A DNA stretch of 64,000 bases from Labrys monachus (GTDB lineage: Bacteria; Pseudomonadota; Alphaproteobacteria; Rhizobiales; Labraceae), in contig NZ_JAUSVK010000001.1 of NCBI RefSeq assembly GCF_030814655.1, positions 5,153,001 through 5,217,000 on the forward strand, written 5' to 3'. The position numbers and the translations under genes were made by a program. Each line of letters opens with the position of its first letter. Position 1 is the stretch's first letter. The notes below the pieces were generated by a model, which was not told the origin of the DNA, did not search any database, and worked only from the letters and a program-made list of their open reading frames with translations. This document shows positions 53,524 through 63,080 of this stretch, one piece after another.

Positions 53524-53620
53524 AGCGGATTGCGCTTCCATCGAATCGTAATTTTTCTCTAACTTGTTGTTCTGACGCATTTTCTCGATCGAAAAGTCGA
53601 TCGGCTTTTCTGGAAAATGC
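53521..53620. repeat. dispersed intergenic repeat, family 1 copy B
   Basis: Starts TAGAGCGGATTGCGCTTCCA and contains TTGTTGTTCTGACGCATTTTC, followed by the hairpin GCATTTTC ... GAAAATGC with inner GAAAAGTCGATCGGCTTTTC. It matches copy A (19399-19486) along its length. It begins exactly at the lspA stop codon. The remainder of the gap to 53845 (about 225 bases) is AT-richer and probably carries the promoter of the next gene; nothing else is seen. Confidence 0.82.
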
Positions 53621-53845
53621 ATGGAGCGCGTTGCGATTTGACGGAATCGGTAAAAATCGCAAAGACGCAAAGATCAAAGAGGCCGGGGCGAAGGGCATTT
53701 CCACGGAAATGCGGTTTGCCCCGGGACGTGACCGGCCCCGGCCGGGCGCGGCAATGTTCCGAGTTCCCTATTTGCGCATGATTTCGCCCCAAAACTCTGC
53801 GATTTTCGAGATCATGCACCAGCACTCTTACAACAATCGGGATCG

Positions 53846-54490
53846 ATGATGCGGACGAAGATTTGGATGGGTTTGGCTGCCGCGACCATGCTGGCGACCA
53901 CCGCCCCTGTCGGCGCGGCGCAGGCGCAGTCCCTCGGCCAGAACCTGTTTCAGAAGATGTTCGGCACGACCGGCGCCAATCCGGAAATAAATTATTCCGA
54001 GCGCGCTCCGCTGGTAATGCCGAACCGGCGCGACCTGCAGTCGCCGGGAAAGGCCAAGAGCGCCGAGAACGACCCGAACTGGCCGGACGATCCGGACGAG
54101 AAGAAGCGCCGGCAGGCTGACCTGCCCGAGCCGCGCGTCTCCCCCAACGGCAACAATCTGCTGTCGTCGGAAGAAATGAAGGCGGGCACGCTGCGGCATG
54201 CGAGCGCCGAGGAATCCTTCCGCTCGACGGATAGCCGTGAAGTGGAGCATGATTCCCGTCCGCTGAAGCCGAGCGAGCTCCAGAAGCGTCTGAATTTCGG
54301 CCCGAATTCGGACAATACACCGCTGGCGCCGGGGCAGGAGCCGCCCCGTCATTCGCTGACCGACCCGCCTACCGGCTATCGTGCCCCGCTCGCCTCGGCG
54401 CCGCTCAACGGCGACGAGCCCCTGCCCTCGGAAGCGGGCCAGGACAAGCCGTGGTATGAGCGCCTGTGGCGCACCTCGAACAATCATTGA
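53846..54490 (+). CDS. exported hydrophilic hypothetical protein
   Basis: A 214-residue protein with a signal peptide (about residues 1-28, ATMLATTAPVGAAQAQ). The rest is strongly charged and Pro/Asn-rich with no predicted compact domain: EINYSERAPLVMPNRRDLQS, DPNWPDDPDEKKRRQ and a Pro-rich end DKPWYERLWR. It is probably intrinsically disordered in the periplasm. Two start codons, 53846 and 53849, are equivalent. Similar genes sit between lspA and the M16 peptidases in related genomes by memory, but I cannot name a family or role. It converges with mutL across 239 bases, which hold only a long inverted repeat at 54657-54696. Confidence 0.75.
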   Translation: MMRTKIWMGLAAATMLATTAPVGAAQAQSLGQNLFQKMFGTTGANPEINYSERAPLVMPNRRDLQSPGKAKSAENDPNWPDDPDEKKRRQADLPEPRVSPNGNNLLSSEEMKAGTLRHASAEESFRSTDSREVEHDSRPLKPSELQKRLNFGPNSDNTPLAPGQEPPRHSLTDPPTGYRAPLASAPLNGDEPLPSEAGQDKPWYERLWRTSNNH

Positions 54491-54656
54491 CGGAAGGCGC
54501 CGGCGTCCAGCCGGCCTGAGAGCCCTCGTGCTGCAGGGATGGAGCGGACAACCCCTGCATCGCGTTTCGGACCGGCCATTGGAAAGTGGCGGCCGAGAGG
54601 GATAAAGATCCGTCACCCGCCGGATCCGGCGATCCTGCGGGTTCTTCGCCGTCGTT

Positions 54657-54696
54657 CCGAAGGCATGCGCACATCGATAGGACGGCGTGCCTTCGG
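54657..54696. repeat. inverted repeat between convergent genes
   Basis: CCGAAGGCA and TGCCTTCGG pair over 9 bases around a 22-base loop, 34 bases after the mutL stop. No T-tract follows on either strand, so a rho-independent terminator is unlikely; it may be a 3'-end stabilising hairpin. Confidence 0.4.
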
Positions 54697-54729
54697 TCCC
54701 TTGACCGACGGCTGTCGCCGCAATCCAGC

Positions 54730-56508
54730 CTATCGCCGCCCGAACAGCGCCTCGATGTCGGTGAGCTTCAAGGTCACATAGGTCGGCCGGCCATGATTGC
54801 ACTGGCCGGAATTGGGCGTCACTTCCATTTCGCGCAGCAACGCATCCATCTCGGCCGGCAGGAGCCGCCGTCCGGCCCGCACCGAGCCGTGGCAGGCCAT
54901 GGTGGCGGCGACATGGTCGAGCCGGCGTTCCAGCACGATTTCCGAACCCCATTCGGCGAAGCCGTCGGCGAGATCGCGCACGAGCGCGGCAGGATCGGGC
55001 GTACCGAGCGCCGCCGGAACCGCGCGCACCAGCAGCGCGCCGGGGCCGAAGGGCTCGACCACCAGCCCGAGCGCCGCGAGGTCGCCGGCCGCCGCCGCCA
55101 GCCTCTCGACATCGGCCGGATCGAGGTCCACCACGTCCGGGATCAGCAGAAGCTGCGAGCGGGTGCCCGCCGCCGCGCGCTCCCGCTTCAGCCGCTCATA
55201 GACGAGGCGCTCATGCGCGGCGTGCTGGTCGACGATGACCACGCCGTCGCGGGTCTGCGCGACGATATAGGTTTCGTGCAATTGCGTGCGGGCAGCGCCC
55301 AGAGGCCGGTCGAGACTGTCGGGCGGTGCCGGCGCAGCGCCGGCGCGCGCATCGGCGGAAGGCTGCACCAGCCCGTCGAAACCGACCTGCCGCGGCTCGG
55401 AAAGCCCCATCGGCAGGCTCGGTGCCGCCGGCGAGGCCCGCCAGTCCCAGTCCGCATCGGCCGGCCGCGAGACACTGCGGCCGAGCAGGCCGAGCGCGAC
55501 CTGTGCATTGCCGGAGGAGGCGCGGCCCGATTCGCGCTCCAGCGCGGCGCGGATCGCCGAAACGATCAGGCCGCGCACGAGGCCGCCGTCGCGGAAGCGC
55601 ACCTCGGCCTTGGCCGGATGCACGTTGACGTCGACGTCGCGCGAGGCGACCTCGAGGAACAATGCGAGGACCGGAAAACGATCCCGCGGCAGGTGGTCGG
55701 CATAGGCGCCGCGCACGGCGCCGAGCAGCAATTTGTCGCGCACCGGCCGGCCGTTGACGAACAGATATTGCTGCTGGCCGGTGCCGCGGTTGAAGGTCGG
55801 CAGGCCGATATGCCCGTGCAGCCGGGTATCGCCGCGCGCGGCGTCGATGGCGATGGCGTTGTCGATGAAATCGGCCCCGAGGATCGCGCCGAGGCGGGCC
55901 GGCCCCTCGTCCGCCGGCCATGTCGAGGGGGCGTGGTCCTCCCCCGCCAGGGTGAAGCCGATGCCCGGATGCGCCATGGCCAGGCGCTTGACGACATCGG
56001 CGATCGCCGCCGCTTCCGTGCGCTGGGTCTTGAGGAATTTGAGCCGCGCCGGCGTCGCGTAGAACAGGTCACGCACCTCGATGCGGGTGCCCTCGCCGAT
56101 CGCGGCCGGGCGGATGGCCTGCTTGATACCGGCCTCGATAGTGATCGCCGAGCCGCCTTCACCCCCGCGCAACCGCGTCGTGATCGACAGGCGCGACACC
56201 GAGGCGATGGAGGGCAGGGCCTCGCCGCGAAAGCCGAGCGTGTCGATGGCGAGCAGATCCTCGGTCGGCAGCTTGGAGGTGGCGTGGCGTTCCACCGCCA
56301 GCGCCAGATCCTCCGCCGACATGCCGCTGCCGTCGTCGACGATGCGGATCAGGCGCTGCCCGCCCCCCTCCGTGACGATCTCGATACGGGACGCGCCGGC
56401 ATCGATGGCGTTCTCGACCAGTTCCTTGACGGCGCTCGCCGGCCGCTCGACCACCTCGCCGGCAGCGATGCGGTCGATCAGGATCTGCGGAAGCGCGCGT
56501 ATGGCCAT
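54730..56508 (-). CDS. mutL: DNA mismatch repair protein MutL
   Basis: A 592-residue GHKL ATPase that links MutS mismatch recognition to strand removal. ATP motifs are [40 protein letters not shown] and [16 protein letters not shown]. The C-terminal endonuclease motif [12 protein letters not shown] follows the DQHA-X2-E-X4-E pattern (about residue 426), so this MutL probably nicks DNA itself. That fits a genome relying on MutL rather than MutH. The ATG at 56508 is chosen over 56535. mutL is downstream of the M16 gene on the same strand by 70 bases. Confidence 0.96.
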   Translation of the reverse strand: MAIRALPQILIDRIAAGEVVERPASAVKELVENAIDAGASRIEIVTEGGGQRLIRIVDDGSGMSAEDLALAVERHATSKLPTEDLLAIDTLGFRGEALPSIASVSRLSITTRLRGGEGGSAITIEAGIKQAIRPAAIGEGTRIEVRDLFYATPARLKFLKTQRTEAAAIADVVKRLAMAHPGIGFTLAGEDHAPSTWPADEGPARLGAILGADFIDNAIAIDAARGDTRLHGHIGLPTFNRGTGQQQYLFVNGRPVRDKLLLGAVRGAYADHLPRDRFPVLALFLEVASRDVDVNVHPAKAEVRFRDGGLVRGLIVSAIRAALERESGRASSGNAQVALGLLGRSVSRPADADWDWRASPAAPSLPMGLSEPRQVGFDGLVQPSADARAGAAPAPPDSLDRPLGAARTQLHETYIVAQTRDGVVIVDQHAAHERLVYERLKRERAAAGTRSQLLLIPDVVDLDPADVERLAAAAGDLAALGLVVEPFGPGALLVRAVPAALGTPDPAALVRDLADGFAEWGSEIVLERRLDHVAATMACHGSVRAGRRLLPAEMDALLREMEVTPNSGQCNHGRPTYVTLKLTDIEALFGRR

Positions 56509-56578
56509 GAAGCGAATCGTCCTCGGGGACGCCAAGATATCGCCCGGCGGTACCGGACGATATGGGCCTGGACCGGCT

Positions 56579-57820
56579 CTATGCCAACCCCTCCGGCCGG
56601 CCCACCGCGACGACGAAGGGCTTCGGGCCGCCGAACAGGCGGCGCGCCACGCGCCGCGTATCGTCGAGCGTGATCATGTCGATCAAACCGTTGCGGCGGT
56701 CGATGAAGTCGATGCCGAGCTTCTCCACCTGGATCTGCGTCAGCTGGTTGGCAATCTTGGTGGAGGCGTCGAAGCGCAGCGCATAGGAGCCGGTGAGATA
56801 TTTCTTCGCGCTTTCGAGTTCGGCGGCCGTCGGCCCGTTGCGAGCGATCTCCATCATTTCCGCCTCGATGATCGCGAGGCTCTCGGCGGCGCGGTCGTTG
56901 CGGGTGGCCACGCCGCCGCCGAGGAAGGCGGCATGGGCCAGCGTGCCGAGATGGGTCGAGACCGAATAGGCCAGGCCCTTTTCCTCGCGCACCTTCTGGA
57001 ACAGCCGCGAGGAGAAGCTGCCGCCGCCATAGATGTGATTGAGCACCAGCGCCGCCATGTAATAGGGGCTGTCGCGCTTCACGCCGGGGGTGCCGAACTG
57101 CAGCACCGTCTGCGGCAGGTCGAGATCGACGATGCGCCGTTCGCCGAGGGAGGAGGGCACGGTCTCCGCCACGGGCTGCAACAGCGCCGTGGTCGGCAGC
57201 GATCCGAACACCTTGTCCAGCATGTCCCTGGCATCATGCGCCGCGATCGCGCCGACGATCGAAATGCACAGCACATCCTTGGCGAGCAGACGCCGATGCT
57301 GGGCCGCGATTTCGTCGCGGGGGATGGCGGCAATGCTCTCGAGCGTTCCCCGCGGCGGACGGCCATAGGGATGGCCGGGGAAGAGATGGGCGAAAAAGGT
57401 CTGCGAAGCCACGGCGTTCGGGTCGCTCGCCTCGCGCCGCAGGCTCGCCATCAGGCTCTGGCGGATGCGCTCGACCGCCGTCTCCTCGAAGCGCGGCTCG
57501 GTGATGGCGAGGCGCAGAAGGTCGAAACCCGCCTCCATCCGATCGGCGAGGGTGCGCAGCGAACCGTTGATCTGGTCCCGTCCCGCCTGGAACGACAATT
57601 CCACCGCGTTCTCTTCCATCAGGCGCTGGAACGCCTCGTCGTCATGCGGCCCGGCCCCCTCGTCGAGGAGGGCGGACATCATGTGGGCGAGCCCCGGCCG
57701 AACCGCGCCGTCCTGCGCCGTGCCGCCCCGGAAAGCGAAATCGACGGCGACGAGCGGCACCGCATAATCCTCGACCAGCCAGGCTTCGATACCGAGAGGC
57801 GAGACGATCTTCTGAATCAT
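56579..57820 (-). CDS. M16 family peptidase, non-catalytic subunit
   Basis: A 413-residue pitrilysin-fold protein. The Zn motif HxxEH is not conserved: the corresponding segment reads [13 protein letters not shown], with Glu and the second His replaced by Ser and Ala. The Arg/Tyr pair of partner subunits is present in [20 protein letters not shown]. Such proteins pair with an active M16 subunit to form a heterodimer. The ATG at 57820 is used; a TTG at 57832 is possible. It lies 67 bases downstream of the active-type gene. Not obviously exported. Confidence 0.88.
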   Translation of the reverse strand: MIQKIVSPLGIEAWLVEDYAVPLVAVDFAFRGGTAQDGAVRPGLAHMMSALLDEGAGPHDDEAFQRLMEENAVELSFQAGRDQINGSLRTLADRMEAGFDLLRLAITEPRFEETAVERIRQSLMASLRREASDPNAVASQTFFAHLFPGHPYGRPPRGTLESIAAIPRDEIAAQHRRLLAKDVLCISIVGAIAAHDARDMLDKVFGSLPTTALLQPVAETVPSSLGERRIVDLDLPQTVLQFGTPGVKRDSPYYMAALVLNHIYGGGSFSSRLFQKVREEKGLAYSVSTHLGTLAHAAFLGGGVATRNDRAAESLAIIEAEMMEIARNGPTAAELESAKKYLTGSYALRFDASTKIANQLTQIQVEKLGIDFIDRRNGLIDMITLDDTRRVARRLFGGPKPFVVAVGRPEGLA

Positions 57821-57887
57821 CGAAATACCCAATCAGGGAACCGGCGGAGAACCGGAGAAATACGCAGTACCGAACCGGACGGACCTG

Positions 57888-59195
57888 TCAGCCCTGTCCC
57901 TCCAGAAGTCCGACCACCGATTTGCCTTCGACCAGGACGGCCTTGGCGACCTCCGGCAGGCGCGAGGCCTCGACGGAGGCGATACGCTGCGGCCACAGCT
58001 GCAGATCCTCGACCTTGCCGCCGACCGAGAGCATGGCGCCGTAATAGCGCGCCAGGGTCGACTGGTTGTCCTGCGCATAGATGGCATCGGCGACGAGGCG
58101 CGTCTTGGCGCGGTCGAGTTCGGCGCCGGAGACGCCGTCCGCGACGATGCGGCCGATCTCCTCGTCGATCGCCGCCTCGATCACGTCGAAGGTCACCCCC
58201 GGCAGCGGGATCGCCCAGACGCCGAAACGCGTCTCGTCGACGGCCGATCCGCCATAGAAGGCGCCCGCGGCGGAGGCGATCTTCCGGTCGGCGACCAGCG
58301 AACGGTAGAGCCGCGAGGTCTGCCCGCCGCCGAGGATCTGCGACAGCACGTCGAGGACCTCGCCCTCGCCGTTCTGGGCGCGGATATAGGAAGGCGCGCG
58401 CCAATGGCGCTGGTAGATCGGCTGCTCCACCCGCTTGTCCGCGAGGGTGACGCGGCGATCGGCCCGCTGGCGGGGCTCCTGCGGGCGAAGACGCGGCGGC
58501 GGCTCGGCGCGCCGGGCCACCTGGCCATAGGTCGATTCGGCGAGCGCACGCACGTCTTCAGGCGAGACGTCGCCGGCCACGATCAGCGTGGCATTGTTCG
58601 GCGTGTAGAAACGGCCGTGGAAATCGATGGCATCCTGGCGCGTCAGCCCCTCGATCTCGTCCTCCCAGCCGATGATCGGCGTACCGTAGGGATGATGGGT
58701 GAACAAAGCCGAGGCGATCTCTTCGGCCAGCTGGGCGTTCGGATCGTTGTCGACGCGCATCTTGCGCTCTTCCAGGACGACGTTGCGTTCGGGATCGACG
58801 ACCTCGTCGGTGAGGGCCAGGCCGGTCATCCGGTCCGCCTCGAAGGCCATCATCGTGCCGAGATGCTGCTTGGCCACGCGCTGAAAATAGGCGGTATAAT
58901 CATAGGAGGTGAAGGCGTTCTCCTGGCCGCCGAGTTCGGCGACCTGCTTGGAGAAGCCGCCGGGATTCTTCTCGGTGCCCTTGAACATCAGGTGCTCGAG
59001 GAAATGGGCGATGCCGGACTTGCCCTTCGGCTCGTCGGCGCCGCCGACCTTGTACCACACCATATGGGTGGCCACGGGGGCGCGATGGTCCGGAATGACG
59101 ATGACCTGCAGACCATTGTCGAGCTGGAAATCCGTGATCGACGGCCCCTGCGCATGCGACGCGCCGGCGAGGCCGGGAATGAGTGCAATCGTCAT
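57888..59195 (-). CDS. M16 family zinc peptidase, catalytic subunit
   Basis: A 435-residue pitrilysin-type peptidase. The inverted Zn motif HFLEH is at about residues 64-68 (GIAHFLEHLMFKGT) and the third ligand Glu near residue 143 (RNVVLEERKMR). The fold is GLQVIVIPDHRAPVATHMVW, then GGQENAFTSYDYTAY. The N terminus MTIALIPGLAGASHAQ could act as a short signal for export. The ATG at 59195 is used; a TTG at 59255 would lengthen it. It probably forms a heterodimer with the non-catalytic gene just downstream. Substrate unknown. Confidence 0.92.
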   Translation of the reverse strand: MTIALIPGLAGASHAQGPSITDFQLDNGLQVIVIPDHRAPVATHMVWYKVGGADEPKGKSGIAHFLEHLMFKGTEKNPGGFSKQVAELGGQENAFTSYDYTAYFQRVAKQHLGTMMAFEADRMTGLALTDEVVDPERNVVLEERKMRVDNDPNAQLAEEIASALFTHHPYGTPIIGWEDEIEGLTRQDAIDFHGRFYTPNNATLIVAGDVSPEDVRALAESTYGQVARRAEPPPRLRPQEPRQRADRRVTLADKRVEQPIYQRHWRAPSYIRAQNGEGEVLDVLSQILGGGQTSRLYRSLVADRKIASAAGAFYGGSAVDETRFGVWAIPLPGVTFDVIEAAIDEEIGRIVADGVSGAELDRAKTRLVADAIYAQDNQSTLARYYGAMLSVGGKVEDLQLWPQRIASVEASRLPEVAKAVLVEGKSVVGLLEGQG

Positions 59196-59325
59196 TGATG
59201 ATCCGATCGGGACAACGGCAGAAGAATCAAACTGATATGGGGAGAAGGAGTGCAAATTGGAAGATATCCCAAATCGATGGGATATCGACAGGCCGGCAAG
59301 ACGAACCCCGCGTTATCGACACATT

Positions 59326-59886
59326 TCACGTCTGCCTGAAGGCAATGAAGCTCAGCTTCGTGCCGGTATAGTCGCGCTGGTCCAGGAGGCGGAAGCGGGG
59401 CGGCATCGCCAGCGGTGCGTCGGCGGCCTCCTCGACGACGCAGAGCGCGCCGTCGGCGAGCCAGCCCCCCTCCCCCAGGCTGGCCAGCGCCCGCGGCGCG
59501 AGGTCCTTGCCGTAGGGCGGATCGAGGAAGGCGAGCGAAAACGGCTCGATCGGGCCGATCGCGCCGAGCCTGGTCGCATCGCGCCGGAAAAGACGGGTGC
59601 GGCCACCCAGCGCCATCGCGTCGATATTGGTGCGGATCAGGCCGCGTGCCTCGGCGCCTTCGTCGACGAAGGTGGCGAAGCGCGCCCCGCGCGACAGGGC
59701 CTCGAAGCCGAGCGCCCCGGTGCCGGCGAAGAGGTCGATCACCCGCGCATCACGCACCGGATCGTCATAGCCATGCACGAGGATGTTGAAGAGGGTCTCG
59801 CGCAGGCGATCCGAAGTCGGACGGATGGCGTCCGACTTCGGTGCCGCCAGCTGCTTGCCGCGAAACTGCCCGCCGATGATACGCAT
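59326..59886 (-). CDS. rsmD: 16S rRNA (guanine966-N2)-methyltransferase
   Basis: A 186-residue SAM methyltransferase of the small ribosomal subunit. Motifs are the start MRIIGGQFRGKQLAAPKSDA, IRPTSDRLRETLFNIL, SAM-binding VIDLFAGTGALGFEALSRGA, and catalytic FLDPPYGKDL. Usual length. It lies 11 bases downstream of the pseudouridine synthase gene and is probably co-transcribed with it, which suits two ribosome-modification functions. Confidence 0.95.
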   Translation of the reverse strand: MRIIGGQFRGKQLAAPKSDAIRPTSDRLRETLFNILVHGYDDPVRDARVIDLFAGTGALGFEALSRGARFATFVDEGAEARGLIRTNIDAMALGGRTRLFRRDATRLGAIGPIEPFSLAFLDPPYGKDLAPRALASLGEGGWLADGALCVVEEAADAPLAMPPRFRLLDQRDYTGTKLSFIAFRQT

Positions 59887-59897
59887 GGATCGCGCGA

Positions 59898-62474
59898 TCA
59901 GCCGTCCCGGCGCGGACCGCGTCCGGACGGTCCGCCCCCGGGCCTGCCCTTGCCGCCGCCGAAAGGCCTGCCGCCGGGCTTGCCGCCGAAGCGCGGCTTG
60001 AAGGGCCGCTCGCCGCCACCTTCATTGCGGTCTCGGAAGGCCGGACGCGGACGATCGCCGCCCTCGTCCCGATCCCGGAAGGACGGACGCGGCTTGAAGG
60101 GCCGCTCGCCGCCACCTTCGTTGCGGTCGCGGAAGGCCGGACGCGGGCGATCGCCGCCCTCGTTCCGATTCTGGAAGGAGGGACGCGGCTTGAACGGACG
60201 CTCGCCGCCACCTTCGTTGCGGTCGCGGAAGGCCGGACGCGGACGGTCGCCGCCCTCGTTCCGATCCCGGAAGGACGGGCGCGGCTTGAAGGGCCGGTCG
60301 CCGCCGCCCTCGTTGCGGTCGCGGAAGGCCGGACGCGGGCGATCGCCACCCTCGTCCCGATCCCGGAAGGAAGGACGCGGCTTGAAGGGACGCTCGCCGC
60401 CACCTTCGTTGCGGTCGCGGAAGGCCGGACGCGGGCGGTCGCCGCCCTCGTTCCGATCCTGAAAGGAGGGGCGCGGCTTGAAGGGACGCTCGCCGCCGCC
60501 CTCGTTGCGGTCGCGGAAGGCCGGACGCGGACGGTCGCCACCCTCGTCCCGATCCCGGAAGGAAGGACGCGGCTTGAAGGGACGCTCGCCGCCGCCCTCA
60601 TTGCGGTCGCGGAAGGACGGGCGCGGACGATCGCCGCCCTCGTTCCGATCCCGGAAGGAGGGACGCGGCTTGAAGGAGCGCTCGCCACCCTCGTCCCGGT
60701 CGCGGTAGGGCTTGCGCTTGACCGGTTTGTCGTCGGGGACATCGGCGACGCGCTGCACCAGCACGCGGCGCCCGGAGCGATCCTCGATCAGGCTGCCGCG
60801 CATCACGCGCTCGCTGCCGCCGTCCTCGCCCTTGACGCGCAGGCCGCGGCGGTAGCCCTGGTCGGAGGGCTTGCCGGACACGGGCTTGGCGGAGGCAGGC
60901 TTGGAAGCGGCCGTCTCCGCTGCCGGACGCTCGAATATGGGAGCCTCGAATTCGCATTCGGCTTCCGCGATCAGGTCGGCGCCGAGCTGATCGATCAGGA
61001 CTCGCGTCTTGACCTCCTCGACCGCACCCTCGGCGAGGTCGCCGAGCTGGAAGGGGCCATAGGACACCCGGATCAGCCTGTTCACGTCGAGGCCGATCGA
61101 AGCGAGGACATTCTTGACCTCGCGGTTCTTGCCCTCGCGCAGGCCGAGCGTGAGCCAGGCATTGGCGCCCTGCTCCTTGTCCAGCCTGGCTTCGATGCGG
61201 CCATAGTCGACGCCGTCGATGGTCAACCCCTCGAACAGGGCATCGAGCTTGCTCTGGTCCGTCTCGCCGAAGGCGCGGACGCGGTAGCGGCGGAGCCAGC
61301 CGGTCTTGGGCAGTTCGAGCTGGCGGGCAAGGCCGCCGTCATTGGTCAGCAGCAGGAGACCTTCGGTGTTGATGTCGAGCCGGCCGACCGACATCACGCG
61401 CGGCAGGTTCGGATCGAGATTCTCGAAGACGGTCGGCCGCCCTTCCGGGTCCTTTTCCGTGGTCACGAGGCCGCGGGGCTTGTGATACAGCCACAGCCGC
61501 GTGCGTTCGCGGCGGGGCAGCGGCTTGCCGTCGACGGTGATCCTGTCCTCGGCGGTGACGTTGCGCGCCGCGCTTGTCAGCGTCTCGCCGTTCACGGCGA
61601 CGCGCCCTTCCTCGATCCAGGCCTCGGCGTCGCGGCGGGAGCCGAGACCGGCACGGGCGATCACCTTGGCGATGCGGTCGCCTTCGAACGTGCCCTCGGC
61701 GGGCGCGACGGCCGGCTTCGAGGCGGCAGGCTGGACGGCAGCGGCCTTGGAGACGGCGGGGGTGGCGACCACGGGCTTGCCGGCTGCCGGCTTGCCCTTG
61801 CCTGCCGCGCCCCGCGGCGGTTCACGGTGGGGAGCGCCCCGAGCCGGGCGGTCTTCACGCCGCTCGTCGAAGCGCGGCTCGAAGGAGGCACGTCCGCCCT
61901 CGCCGCCGCGCCGCGGCCGGTCCTCGAACGGACCCTCCGGACGGCGGTCCTGATACGGCCGCTGGCCGTCGCGGGCGGGACGGTCGTCCTTGCCGCGGAA
62001 AGGCCCGCTGCCGGCACGGCGGTCCGGCGCCGGGCGATCATTGTTGCGGTCGTCCTTGCGGAAGGGCCGATAGGGCCGGTCTGCCGGCCTGTCGCCTCCC
62101 CGCTCCTCGCCGCGGGGGCGGAAGGAGGGCCGGGCCGTGTCCTTGTCGTCGCGAGGACGGGGACGAAACGGACGGTCACCCTCCCGATCGCCGCGGCCTT
62201 CGAATTTGCGGGGGCGGGGCGAAGCGCCTTCCTGGTCTTCACGCGGACGGTACGGCCGGCGCGGAGGGTCGCCCCCGGCGCGCTCCGGCGTGACACGGGG
62301 CGACCATCCCGACGATCCGCGCTTCTCGCCGCCTTCGTCCCGCGCAGCGAAGGAGCGACGCGGCGGCGCGTCGCCGTCCGCCCCATGCCGGCGGGGAGGC
62401 GCAGCGCCAAAAGGCTTCTTCGGCCCACGGGGGGGCTTGCGGCCATCGCCGCCAGATCGTTTATCGTCGGACAT
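59898..62474 (-). CDS. RluB/RsuA-type pseudouridine synthase with repetitive disordered tails
   Basis: An 858-residue protein, three times the usual family length. Residues 1-250 are Arg/Gly/Pro/Asp-rich and disordered (RFKDRDD-like boxes). An S4 RNA-binding domain lies at about 262-310 (RIAKVIARAGLGSRRDAEAW), and the catalytic RsuA/RluB domain at about 320-520 has the catalytic Asp367 in MSVGRLDINTEGLLLLTNDG. The C-terminal 590-825 region consists of about seven 32-residue repeats rich in RDRNEGG and RPFKPRPSF. It should isomerise a uridine in rRNA. The tails probably add RNA binding. It is divergent from tadA across 36 bases. Confidence 0.9.
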   Translation of the reverse strand: MSDDKRSGGDGRKPPRGPKKPFGAAPPRRHGADGDAPPRRSFAARDEGGEKRGSSGWSPRVTPERAGGDPPRRPYRPREDQEGASPRPRKFEGRGDREGDRPFRPRPRDDKDTARPSFRPRGEERGGDRPADRPYRPFRKDDRNNDRPAPDRRAGSGPFRGKDDRPARDGQRPYQDRRPEGPFEDRPRRGGEGGRASFEPRFDERREDRPARGAPHREPPRGAAGKGKPAAGKPVVATPAVSKAAAVQPAASKPAVAPAEGTFEGDRIAKVIARAGLGSRRDAEAWIEEGRVAVNGETLTSAARNVTAEDRITVDGKPLPRRERTRLWLYHKPRGLVTTEKDPEGRPTVFENLDPNLPRVMSVGRLDINTEGLLLLTNDGGLARQLELPKTGWLRRYRVRAFGETDQSKLDALFEGLTIDGVDYGRIEARLDKEQGANAWLTLGLREGKNREVKNVLASIGLDVNRLIRVSYGPFQLGDLAEGAVEEVKTRVLIDQLGADLIAEAECEFEAPIFERPAAETAASKPASAKPVSGKPSDQGYRRGLRVKGEDGGSERVMRGSLIEDRSGRRVLVQRVADVPDDKPVKRKPYRDRDEGGERSFKPRPSFRDRNEGGDRPRPSFRDRNEGGGERPFKPRPSFRDRDEGGDRPRPAFRDRNEGGGERPFKPRPSFQDRNEGGDRPRPAFRDRNEGGGERPFKPRPSFRDRDEGGDRPRPAFRDRNEGGGDRPFKPRPSFRDRNEGGDRPRPAFRDRNEGGGERPFKPRPSFQNRNEGGDRPRPAFRDRNEGGGERPFKPRPSFRDRDEGGDRPRPAFRDRNEGGGERPFKPRFGGKPGGRPFGGGKGRPGGGPSGRGPRRDG
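59998..60705. repeat. 96-base coding tandem repeat (32-residue units)
   Basis: Within the pseudouridine synthase gene, a 96-base unit encoding RDRNEGGGERPFKPRPSF plus [RQ][DN]R[DN]EGGDRPRPAF repeats six times in full. A divergent 31-residue copy lies at the N-terminal side and a partial copy at the C-terminal end. Copies vary mainly between RDRDEGG and RDRNEGG and a few synonymous positions, pointing to recent duplication. Confidence 0.92.
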
Positions 62475-62510
62475 CTAGTGCTCTTAGCAGAAAAGGCGGC
62501 GCGTAACGAG

Positions 62511-62954
62511 ATGAAGCGCTCGATCATGGAATTGGCGCTGGAAGAGGCGCGTGCCGCTGGGGATCGTGGGGAGGTACCCGTCGGCGCGGTTGTCGTCAAG
62601 GACGGAGTGATTCTCGCCCGCGAGGGAAACCGCACGATCGAGCGCGCCGACCCGACCGCCCATGCGGAAATGCTGGCGATCCGTGCCGCCGCGGCGGCGC
62701 TCGGCAGCGAAAGGCTGGTCGACGCCGATCTTCACGTCACGCTGGAGCCTTGTCCGATGTGCGCGGCGGCGATCTCCTTTGCCCGCATCAGGCGTCTTTA
62801 TTTCGGCTGCGACGACCCCAAGGGCGGTGCCGTCGAGAACGGCGTCAGGCTCTATTCGTCGCCGACCTGCCATCACCGGCCCGAGATCTATTCGGGCATC
62901 GACGCCGGTGCCGCACGGGCCCTGCTGCGGGATTTCTTCCGGGAAAGGCGCTAA
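62511..62954 (+). CDS. tadA: tRNA-specific adenosine deaminase
   Basis: A 147-residue Zn-dependent deaminase that converts A34 to inosine in the anticodon of tRNA-Arg(ACG). The Zn and proton-shuttle motifs are ADPTAHAEMLAIRAAA and LEPCPMCAAAISFARIRR, the latter with the two Cys ligands. CDDPKGGAVENGVRLYSSPT is typical of TadA. Essential in most bacteria. The ATG at 62511 has ACGAG just upstream. It is divergent from the pseudouridine synthase gene, and both promoters must lie in 36 bases. Confidence 0.95.
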   Translation: MKRSIMELALEEARAAGDRGEVPVGAVVVKDGVILAREGNRTIERADPTAHAEMLAIRAAAAALGSERLVDADLHVTLEPCPMCAAAISFARIRRLYFGCDDPKGGAVENGVRLYSSPTCHHRPEIYSGIDAGAARALLRDFFRERR

Positions 62955-63080
62955 CGCCTTCCGGCCGAACGCCTTCATTCGCCCTGCGTCGGGGCGCAAA
63001 CGCTTGTGCGCCGGGACAAAGAACGTTGCCCCCGAGGCCATTGCTGCTAAACAACGGCGACATTCTCGGAATTGAACATC

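Noticed and set aside
49948-53670. Minus-strand open frame of over 1200 codons opposite ileS and lspA
   Set aside because: It mirrors the ileS codon pattern, lacks any domain, and overlaps an unambiguous tRNA synthetase.
54657-54696. Rho-independent terminator for mutL or the hypothetical gene
   Set aside because: Long loop and no T-tract on either strand.
59998-60705. Regular repeats that might be read as a CRISPR array
   Set aside because: The whole 96-base unit is repeated with no unique spacers, and it is in frame inside a coding region.
59257-60708. Plus-strand open frames with repeated SPPPSLRSRKAGRG-like units
   Set aside because: They are the antisense of the coding 96-base repeat of the pseudouridine synthase, whose S4 and catalytic domains fix the true strand.
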